The notes under the pieces are model-generated. The model did no database searches. It was not told the DNA's origin and saw nothing but the letters and a program-made list of their open reading frames with translations. Shown here piece by piece: positions 54,633 through 62,007 of a DNA stretch of 64,000 nucleotides (positions within the stretch are counted from its first letter, which is position 1; each line of letters begins with the position of its first letter). This DNA is from Fibrobacterota bacterium (GTDB taxonomy: Bacteria > Fibrobacterota > Chitinivibrionia > Chitinivibrionales > Chitinispirillaceae). The position numbers and the translations under genes are program-made. The stretch covers positions 1 through 64,000 of the forward strand of contig JAEZKP010000073.1 of NCBI GenBank assembly GCA_023436145.1. The letters run 5' to 3'.

Positions 54633-56213
54633 ATGTCATTAAAAATTAACATGGAGGGACTCATTACTAAAGATCATCTAAACTCATTACTGGCTCTAAT
54701 TGGTGAAACAGGGTGTGGTGGTGACCTGAATTACGACCCTGATTTCGAAGATGTTAAATTGGAGATCAGTAAGTTGCAAAATATGGATTATGAATTTATT
54801 GAAGAGAAATCGTATTCTATTCTGAAAAACAAAAGTAAAGATATAAGGGTTTTTTCATATTTAGCACTTTGTTATTTGAAAAAAAAGAAATGGTCCTATT
54901 TTTGTAATGTCTTTGAAGCGCTGGCGCAGTTGAGTAAAGAAAAGTTTGATTTATTGTTCCCTTTGCGATCAAATGGGAAAATGTTAGCCTTCATGTGGTT
55001 GGAAGAAAGTCGATTCTCTGGTGAACTAGAGGCTGCTACAGTTTCCGATGATGCTCATGAGCAGATGAAAAGGTTGATTTCAGCACTGGATATTTTGAAA
55101 GAACAATTAAAACAGAAATTTACAGATAAATTAACTTTTCCATCAAACCTATATTCATTTGCACAAAAGTGGAAAAAGTTAACGGAAGGTAATATGGTGG
55201 TGGTTTCTCAGCCGGATAAATCAGAGATTAAAGAGGTGAATTCTACAGATACTGCACAGAACATTAGGGGCATTGAACCAAATATCGATACAAAGATTAG
55301 TATAAAAGCTGCACTGGATTCAATCAGGAAATGGGCCATGTTTTTAATAGAGCAAAAACCGCAGAGCGCAGTCGGTTACCGTTTGATACGTACTGCGAGA
55401 TGGGGAAATATAGAGATTTTACCGGACTCTTGGGAAAATGTTACTCGAATCGAGCCACCGGCAATGGAACGACGGGCATTTTTAGTATCGCTGATAGAAA
55501 AGAGAGATTTTAAAACTGCTTTAGTCAACGCCGAAAAATTCTTCAGCTCGGGAAATACGCTTTATTGGTTGGATTTGCAGAGGATTTCGGCAACTGCAGC
55601 TGGGTGTCTCGGAAATGCTTTTGTTGAAGTCAGGGATGCGATAATTTTTGAGACTGCTGTCTTTCTGAAAAAGTTTCCGGTTTTAAGAGGTTATAAATTC
55701 ATTGATGAAACTCCTTTCAGTAGTTTTGAAACAAGTGCATGGCTGGATAATCAGGTAGTTTCTTTGTTTGAAACAAATAGAGAGATCGTTAAAGTAAATA
55801 AAGAAGTTTCCACCGATAACGGCGAAGTACATTCAATTATATCATCAAGCAATATAGAAGAGGATCTGGAACTTCTGGTAAAAGGAATTAACCAGAGTAG
55901 TAACGAGTTGGATAATTTTAAAAGAAGATTATCTGTCGTATCGTGTATGCTTGCCACCCAGAGGTTGGATATTGCACTGTTTATGTTGGAATCACTTTAC
56001 GAAGTCGCAGAATCTTATCATCTTGCCAGGTGGAGTCCATCTCTGGTTATGGATCTTCTTAATCTTATGGTAAGGACCTATGATGAGATGGCGAAAGATA
56101 AATCTGGAATCAGGCAATCTTTACTGATACAGAAAAGAGATAATATGCTAAAGAAAATGTGTTATTTGGATCCAATTGCAGCCTTTAATTACCAACCCAT
56201 TAATGAAAGGTAA
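54633..56213 (+). CDS. tssA: T6SS protein TssA
   Basis: 526 residues. The N-terminal ImpA region is recognisable by GGDLNYDPDFEDVKLEI near residues 27-43 and SKEKFDLLFPLRSNGKMLAFMWLEE, with the typical pattern of an acid-rich start followed by an RS-x-GK turn. The middle is a linker; the C-terminal helical part (about 450-520) has a RWSPSLVMDLLNLMVRTYDEM end. TssA caps the growing sheath or baseplate and coordinates TssB/C polymerisation. It is the first gene of a run of eight T6SS genes; tssB begins 5 bases after it. Confidence 0.85.
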   Translation: MSLKINMEGLITKDHLNSLLALIGETGCGGDLNYDPDFEDVKLEISKLQNMDYEFIEEKSYSILKNKSKDIRVFSYLALCYLKKKKWSYFCNVFEALAQLSKEKFDLLFPLRSNGKMLAFMWLEESRFSGELEAATVSDDAHEQMKRLISALDILKEQLKQKFTDKLTFPSNLYSFAQKWKKLTEGNMVVVSQPDKSEIKEVNSTDTAQNIRGIEPNIDTKISIKAALDSIRKWAMFLIEQKPQSAVGYRLIRTARWGNIEILPDSWENVTRIEPPAMERRAFLVSLIEKRDFKTALVNAEKFFSSGNTLYWLDLQRISATAAGCLGNAFVEVRDAIIFETAVFLKKFPVLRGYKFIDETPFSSFETSAWLDNQVVSLFETNREIVKVNKEVSTDNGEVHSIISSSNIEEDLELLVKGINQSSNELDNFKRRLSVVSCMLATQRLDIALFMLESLYEVAESYHLARWSPSLVMDLLNLMVRTYDEMAKDKSGIRQSLLIQKRDNMLKKMCYLDPIAAFNYQPINER

Positions 56214-56217
56214 TATT

Positions 56218-56715
56218 ATGGCCGGGAGTTTTCAAAATGAGATACCGCCAGCCAGGGTAAATTTGAAACTGGATGTGGGTAAGGGGGATGCCCGAAAAAA
56301 AGTAGAGTTGCCTTTTAAAATTCTGGTGCTCGGGGATTTCTCCGGAAAAGCGCATGGTGAAAGGGTTTCTGAGCTGGAAAAAATAAGTATCAACAAGAAT
56401 AATATGGAACAGGTGATGGAAGGGATGGAATTGACTTTAAATTATGCAGTGGAAGATAAACTCTCCCGGGAAAAGGACAGAATGCTTGCAGTGCGCCTGA
56501 AAATAAAAAATATGAGATCTTTCAGCCCTGAGCAGGTGACCAAGAGTATACCTGCTATAAGCAGACTTCTCGCTGCCAGGAATTTGCTTAGGGATCTCAG
56601 ATCCAACCTTATAGATAATAGAGAATTCAGAAAGCGATTGGAGTTGATATTAAAGGATACTGAGGCGTCTAATGCTTTATTAGGAGAATTAAAGAAACTG
56701 ATCCCGGATACATAA
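56218..56715 (+). CDS. tssB: T6SS sheath small subunit TssB (VipA)
   Basis: 165 residues from the ATG at 56218, which follows AAAGG; the frame also has an ATG inside tssA, at 56176, that would add 14 residues not found in the family. Characteristic motifs: PPARVNLKLDVG, ELPFKILVLGDFSG, and the C-terminal LRDLRSNLIDNREFRKRLE helix. It forms the contractile sheath together with TssC, whose gene follows 12 bases after its stop. Confidence 0.95.
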   Translation: MAGSFQNEIPPARVNLKLDVGKGDARKKVELPFKILVLGDFSGKAHGERVSELEKISINKNNMEQVMEGMELTLNYAVEDKLSREKDRMLAVRLKIKNMRSFSPEQVTKSIPAISRLLAARNLLRDLRSNLIDNREFRKRLELILKDTEASNALLGELKKLIPDT

Positions 56716-56727
56716 AAGGAGCAAATC

Positions 56728-58248
56728 ATGTCAGATGAACAGATGAAACTGCAAAGCGGTCCTGTTGAGGGCAAAAGCAGTCTGGAATATATATATGAAT
56801 CAATGAATCTGGCTGTCCCACAGGAGGAGATAGATGTAATGATGTTTGCCGAAAAAACAGTACTGGCAGAAAGCAGGACTAATGAACGTATCGGAGCGGC
56901 ATTGAGTTTTTTTGTGGAGAGTATTATCCTGAGCGGTTTAGCCATAGATAAAGTGGATAAAAATCTTATTGACATGATTATAGCTGATATCGACAGTAAA
57001 ATTTCTGAGCAACTGGATGAAATATTGCATCATCAGGAGTTTCAAAAAATGGAATCTTCCTGGAGGAGTTTGAAATTTCTCATTGATAGGACAGATTTTC
57101 ATAAAAATGTAAAAATTGATTTGCTGGATGTGGGGAAGGAGGTGATAAATGAGGATTTTGAGGATTCAGCTGAGATTATTCAGTCTGGGATCTATAAACA
57201 GGTGTATACAGATGAATACGACACACCTGGTGGAGAGCCATATGGAGTCATGATTTCTAATTTTGAATTCAGCAGTACTGCTGAAGATATCGGATTTTTG
57301 CAGAATATTTCCAAAGTTGCTGCTGCATGTCATTGTCCATTTATCGGGGCAGTATCTCCACAATTTTTTGGTAAGAAAGATATCCGAGAACTTTGCAGAA
57401 TCGAAGATCTGCATGCATTTATGGATCGTTCAGAATTCATGAGATGGAATCACTTTCGTAAAACCGAAGATGCAAGGTATGTGGGATTAACTTTACCCAG
57501 ATTTGCACTGAGGCTTCCATATGGACCTGACACCGTTGCAGTAAAGGAGTTTAATTATGTGGAGAAGGTTTCAGGCAAAGATCATCAGAAATATCTCTGG
57601 GGAAACAGTTCTTTTGCATTTGCTTCCAATATGGTGCGCTCCTTTGTTGAAAATGGATGGTGTGTTCAGATTCGTGGTTCTGAATCTGGAGGGAAGATAG
57701 AGGATTTACCGGTTCATTTTTTTGATGCGGGTAAAGGCACTCAGATGAAAATCCCCACCGAGATACTCATACCTGAGACACGTGAATTTGAATTTGCTAA
57801 AGAGGGCTTTATACCCTTATCATTTTACAAAAACAGTAATTTTGCATGCTTCTTTTCAGCCAATTCAGCACAGAAATTTACAGAAACAGATAACCCTGTG
57901 GCCAATGCAAATTTGAAAGTCAATTCAAGGTTGCCTTATATTTTTATGATTTCCCGTATAGCTCACTACTTGAAAATAATTCAGCGGGAGAATATCGGAA
58001 CAACCAAAAGTAAAACAGTTCTTCAAGATGAGTTAAACAGATGGATAAAGGGTCTGGTTACCGAAATGCCTGAACCTGGTCCGCAACTTATTGCTACTCA
58101 TCCGCTGAAAGCTGCGGAAGTTAGTGTCACTGAATCCACTGATAATCCTGGTTTTTTTTCTGTCTCGTTATCGGTCATCCCTCATTTCCAGATCGAAGGA
58201 ATCGATGTAAGCCTGTTTCTGGTTAGTCAGATGCCAAAAGGCAAATAG
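56728..58248 (+). CDS. tssC: T6SS sheath large subunit TssC (VipB)
   Basis: 506 residues, the usual size. Diagnostic segments: DKNLIDMIIADIDSKISEQLDEILHHQEFQKMESSWRSL (outline, about 75-115), GVMISNFEF, ISKVAAACHCPFIGA, FARLP-type FALRLPYGPDT, YLWGNSSFAFASNMVRSF and GCADIL-type FISRIAHYLKII. It builds the outer sheath handle with TssB; the N-terminal region is normally the ClpV recognition site in TssC, but no clpV is in the window. A GGAG Shine-Dalgarno precedes the ATG. Confidence 0.96.
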   Translation: MSDEQMKLQSGPVEGKSSLEYIYESMNLAVPQEEIDVMMFAEKTVLAESRTNERIGAALSFFVESIILSGLAIDKVDKNLIDMIIADIDSKISEQLDEILHHQEFQKMESSWRSLKFLIDRTDFHKNVKIDLLDVGKEVINEDFEDSAEIIQSGIYKQVYTDEYDTPGGEPYGVMISNFEFSSTAEDIGFLQNISKVAAACHCPFIGAVSPQFFGKKDIRELCRIEDLHAFMDRSEFMRWNHFRKTEDARYVGLTLPRFALRLPYGPDTVAVKEFNYVEKVSGKDHQKYLWGNSSFAFASNMVRSFVENGWCVQIRGSESGGKIEDLPVHFFDAGKGTQMKIPTEILIPETREFEFAKEGFIPLSFYKNSNFACFFSANSAQKFTETDNPVANANLKVNSRLPYIFMISRIAHYLKIIQRENIGTTKSKTVLQDELNRWIKGLVTEMPEPGPQLIATHPLKAAEVSVTESTDNPGFFSVSLSVIPHFQIEGIDVSLFLVSQMPKGK

Positions 58249-58291
58249 CAACTGAAAAAATCGCGTCACCTTAACAATAAAGGAGATTTTC

Positions 58292-58768
58292 ATGCCGATT
58301 CCAGCCTATATGTGGATTAATGATGGAAAAATCAAAGGTGGTTGTACTGTTTCCGGAAGAGAGAACAGTATAGAGGTTCTTGAATTTCACCATGAAGTAA
58401 GGATTCCAACTGATCCTGATACTGGTGCATTAACCGGAACCAGAAAGCATGAAGCTTTTCAGATAATAAAGTCATTCGACCAGTCCTCACCATTACTTTA
58501 TAAGGCGGTTTGTGAAGGTATAACATACGATAAGATTAAGCTCGATTGGTACAGGATCGATGATCAGGGGGCGGAAGTACTTTATTTCAGCCATCTTCTG
58601 GAAACTGTAAAAGTATGTTCGGTTGAGCCTGTTATGTATAACGTCAAAGCCAAAGAGTTTGAAAGGTTTGTTCATATGGAAAAGGTAAGTTTCAGATATG
58701 GTAAGATTACATGGGAATATCCTGAGGGAGGGTATGTGCATAGTGATTCGTGGCTGGAAGGAAGGTAG
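58292..58768 (+). CDS. hcp: T6SS tube protein Hcp (TssD)
   Basis: 158 residues, with the Hcp beginning PAYMWINDGKIKGGCTVSGRE. The middle is a beta-barrel pattern (VLEFHHEVRIPTD, TRKHEAFQIIKSFDQSSPLL, VCEGITYDKIKLDWYRI), ending in the conserved FRYGKITWEYPEGG strand. Hexameric rings of Hcp stack into the inner tube and can carry effectors. AAAGGAG precedes the ATG. Confidence 0.95.
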   Translation: MPIPAYMWINDGKIKGGCTVSGRENSIEVLEFHHEVRIPTDPDTGALTGTRKHEAFQIIKSFDQSSPLLYKAVCEGITYDKIKLDWYRIDDQGAEVLYFSHLLETVKVCSVEPVMYNVKAKEFERFVHMEKVSFRYGKITWEYPEGGYVHSDSWLEGR

Positions 58769-58813
58769 TAGATGTCCAGGTTTGAAAAACAGTGTAGCTG
58801 AACTGGGGGATTG

Positions 58814-59227
58814 GTGAAAGCTGGATTATTTGAAAGTCTGACTGGAAGATTTTCGGATGGTACGCCTTTAGATTCACTTCCAGAGAGTCAGCTTAAGACC
58901 AGGTCAATAATAGATCATCTGAGTCGTCTTTTGAATACCAGGGCCGGATCTATTTCTCATTTGTTAGATTATGGTATTCCGGAATTTTCAGAACTGTATC
59001 ATTCTACCCCGGTTGGAATCAGACGATTGCAGATTGCCATAAAGCGAACTGTCGAAAAATATGAGCCACGGTTAAAAAATATCCGGGTAGATGTAATGGA
59101 AACAGTGGAGAGTAACACTTGTCTGTTTTTCCTGGTTTCTGCTGAGATTGTTGATGGTCCGGAAGTTAAATTCCGAACAACTTTATTTAGCGACAGACCT
59201 CCTGAAATTTCCAGAATAGGAATTTAG
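58814..59227 (+). CDS. tssE: T6SS baseplate protein TssE
   Basis: 137 residues using GTG at 58814, 4 bases after GGGGA; a TTG at 58811 sits too close to it. The gp25-like fold is shown by LFESLTGRF at the start, SIIDHLSRLLNTRAGSISHLLDYGIPEF, RRLQIAIKRTVEKYEPRLKNIRVDV and a final FRTTLFSDRPPEIS. TssE starts sheath assembly on the baseplate. It follows hcp by 45 bases. Confidence 0.92.
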   Translation: MKAGLFESLTGRFSDGTPLDSLPESQLKTRSIIDHLSRLLNTRAGSISHLLDYGIPEFSELYHSTPVGIRRLQIAIKRTVEKYEPRLKNIRVDVMETVESNTCLFFLVSAEIVDGPEVKFRTTLFSDRPPEISRIGI

Positions 59228-59234
59228 GGAAAAG

Positions 59235-60968
59235 ATGATAGAAAAGTATTATGAAGAGGAGCTGCGGCATTTGTACGAGTGCGGACGGGAATTCGCCAGA
59301 GCACATCCGCAGCGGGCCCGTTATCTTAACATCGATTCAATTGGAGATCGTGATCCTTATATTGAGCGTTTATTTGAAGGTTTTGCTTTTATTGCAGGCA
59401 GGATTCGCCAAAAACTGGATGAATCTCTGCCTCAATTGACCCAAGGATTGATAAATCTTATTTGGCCTCAATTTTTACAGGAAATTCCATCATTAACAAT
59501 TGTCCAATTTACACCCAGATTTGGGTTTTTGCAGGAAAGCAGGATTTTGCCTCAAGGTTCAGAAGTGATGAGCAGTAAACCTGGCCCGGACTCTACTGTT
59601 TGCAAGTTTCGAACTACTCAGCCAGTGATATTCAATCCATTATCATTAAGGAAGGTAGGCAGAGGATGTGACCATCTGAATAACGATGTTTTTTCATTTG
59701 TTTTCAGTTTGGATTCTTCTGTAAAATGGGAAAAATTCAATCTGAAAAAGATAAAAATATTTCTGCATGCGGAGCTTCCGACTGCAATGATTTTACATCG
59801 TTTGTTTACCACGGCAGTTAAGAAAGTCGAGATCCAATATGCAATTGATGGACCTGTTTATGCAATGGCCTCTGGTAAAATGGTTTTTCCAGTGGGTTTT
59901 GAGGCTGATGAAGCAATTATACCTGTTCCAAGGCGGTCATTTGGAGGACACAACTTATTGAGAGAATATTTTACATTTCCAGAAAAATTTCTGTTTTTTG
60001 AATTTCGGGACATAGACTCTCTTTTAAAACCGCGATCTACTCCTGAGTCAATCATTGTAAAAGTAACCACCACTGAGAAGTTTCCTGAAGGAAGAGAATT
60101 CTCTTCTTCAATGTTTAGATTATATTGTTGTCCTGTTGCAAATATATTCCTTAAAAATGCAGAGCCAGTCAATAGAACCGGCTTACAACCAGAATACCAA
60201 ATAGTGGCAGATTCGACATCTGAGAATATTCATATCCATAGTATTCACACCATAACAGGAATCAATAAAGCTACCGGTGAAAAGACGATATACCAGCCTT
60301 ATTATACTTTCAGAAATATCAATAGAAATTCTGAAGAAACCTATGTACCAAGATATGTTACAAATGCAAGTGGTAAAAGGGAGATGAAAATTTCCTTAGG
60401 AGGCCCAAATCTATGGGGTAAAGAGATAAGGGAGGAGGTGTTATTAATAGAAGCCTGGTGTACGAACGGGATGTTACCCAGAGATCTTATAGCTGAGGGT
60501 GATATTAGCAGTCCAGGAAAAGGTTTTCCAGATTACCTCCAGTTTTTCAATCTTACTCGTCCAACAGCACCCTATTTACCACCGCAGGATGATGAGTACA
60601 TTTGGACATTTCACACTAACCTGGCGGCGAATATTACAGGAATCGCCAACTGTGGAGTTCTCAGGAAAATTCTTCAGCTATACAACTGGGCTGATTTTAA
60701 AGGAAAAAATAATAACATAGAGTCAATTGTCGATGTCAAAAGGGAATCTTCACGTATGATCCATAAAGGCAGTGTTATTTTCGGTGTCCGATTTATTGTG
60801 ACTATAGAAGAAAAAGCTTTTTGTGATACTGGTGATATTCATCTTTTTGGGAATGTGCTTTTCCATTTTTTACAAGGGTATGTAAGTATAAATAATTTTT
60901 GTGAACTCCGGTTTATACTTAGACCATCGGATAAAATAATGACCTGGAATCCGGAGCTGCGAGGATAG
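59235..60968 (+). CDS. tssF: T6SS baseplate protein TssF
   Basis: 577 residues. Clear N-terminal signature: YYEEELRHLYECGREFARAHPQRARYL, then DPYIERLFEGFAFIAGRIRQKLDESLPQLTQGL and LIWPQFLQEIPS. The C-terminus has GNVLFHFLQGYVSINNFCELRF, another family mark. TssF, TssG and TssE form the baseplate wedge. AGGGAAAAG precedes the ATG, 7 bases after tssE. Confidence 0.95.
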   Translation: MIEKYYEEELRHLYECGREFARAHPQRARYLNIDSIGDRDPYIERLFEGFAFIAGRIRQKLDESLPQLTQGLINLIWPQFLQEIPSLTIVQFTPRFGFLQESRILPQGSEVMSSKPGPDSTVCKFRTTQPVIFNPLSLRKVGRGCDHLNNDVFSFVFSLDSSVKWEKFNLKKIKIFLHAELPTAMILHRLFTTAVKKVEIQYAIDGPVYAMASGKMVFPVGFEADEAIIPVPRRSFGGHNLLREYFTFPEKFLFFEFRDIDSLLKPRSTPESIIVKVTTTEKFPEGREFSSSMFRLYCCPVANIFLKNAEPVNRTGLQPEYQIVADSTSENIHIHSIHTITGINKATGEKTIYQPYYTFRNINRNSEETYVPRYVTNASGKREMKISLGGPNLWGKEIREEVLLIEAWCTNGMLPRDLIAEGDISSPGKGFPDYLQFFNLTRPTAPYLPPQDDEYIWTFHTNLAANITGIANCGVLRKILQLYNWADFKGKNNNIESIVDVKRESSRMIHKGSVIFGVRFIVTIEEKAFCDTGDIHLFGNVLFHFLQGYVSINNFCELRFILRPSDKIMTWNPELRG

Positions 60969-60971
60969 GAA

Positions 60972-61928
60972 GTGTCTGAACTGTTAAAGGAATTGTTTAA
61001 CAGAGGGCATGAATTTAATGTTTTTCAAGCTTTGGTTTTGTTGGAGGAGTATTACAAAAATACCAATACAGATGGTTATGGTTTATGGGAAAAAGCAATT
61101 TGTTTTTCATCTGATCCGCAAATAGCTTTTCCAGGCAGTGATATTGTCAGAGTTTACGGAGATGATAGCCGGATTAATATTCTGGTTTCATTCCTGGGGC
61201 TTATGGGGATAAGTTCTCCTTTACCCAATTATTTTATTGAATATGGGGCAATGCATGGAGATGAACGATGTGCTTTAATAGATTTGATTAAAATCTTTGA
61301 AAACCGGTTTTATTATTTGTTTTTTAAGGTCTGGAAAAAGTGCTATCCATTCTCAATTCCGGAAAATGACATTTTCCGATTCATAAACACCCAATCTTCG
61401 ATATATGCTGAAGAAGAATCAGGTGAACCGACATTTAAAGTTAATGAATTAACTTTTTGTTCCAGCATTTTGTCTGGTACATCGGCAAATATCAATAGTC
61501 TGATAGATATAATCAGTGATTGTTGCGAGGGGGTTAAAGTCGATATAGAGCAGTGGAATCCACAATGGGTTAATATGGATAATTCCAGAATGCTTGGTGT
61601 AGATCTTATTCTCTCCGAGAATGCCATATTGGGGGAAAGAATTTTGGACTGTTCAGGAAAATTTACAGTCGTTCTCGAGCTCAATTCTTCACATTCAATT
61701 AAATCATTCAATGCAGGTACTACAATCATTTCCAGTATTTTTAAAGTATTGCAGGTCTATCTGCCACAATTTCCCGATTATGATGTGAAAGTAAAATTTA
61801 CATCGGAAAACATGGATTCTGTGATTCTGGGGAGCGGAAATGCAGCATTGGGAATTGATAGTATTTGCGGAATTCTTCAGGGTGATCATACAGAGTACTG
61901 TTTGATAATCCCTGGACATAAATCATAA
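60972..61928 (+). CDS. tssG: T6SS baseplate protein TssG
   Basis: 318 residues from a GTG start 3 bases after the tssF stop, with AGGA before it. Motifs: GHEFNVFQALVLLEEYY, the SFLGLMGISSPLPNYFIEY stretch, and DLIKIFENRFYYLFFKVWKKCYPF (matching the family's conserved DhFnHRhhshhYraW). The short helical and beta parts after residue 160 match TssG. It completes the baseplate wedge encoded here. Confidence 0.93.
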   Translation: MSELLKELFNRGHEFNVFQALVLLEEYYKNTNTDGYGLWEKAICFSSDPQIAFPGSDIVRVYGDDSRINILVSFLGLMGISSPLPNYFIEYGAMHGDERCALIDLIKIFENRFYYLFFKVWKKCYPFSIPENDIFRFINTQSSIYAEEESGEPTFKVNELTFCSSILSGTSANINSLIDIISDCCEGVKVDIEQWNPQWVNMDNSRMLGVDLILSENAILGERILDCSGKFTVVLELNSSHSIKSFNAGTTIISSIFKVLQVYLPQFPDYDVKVKFTSENMDSVILGSGNAALGIDSICGILQGDHTEYCLIIPGHKS

Positions 61929-62007
61929 CAGTTACTACTCTTGCAGGATAACCCAATTGAATTCTGTTGAATGTAAATAAATTGATCAGATAGAATAAAC
62001 AGAACAG

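Noticed and set aside
50610..62000. Phage tail or extracellular contractile injection particle instead of T6SS
   Set aside because: Presence of TssL, TssK, TssM and typical TssB/C/F/G sequences; no phage capsid, tape-measure or eCIS AAA gene.
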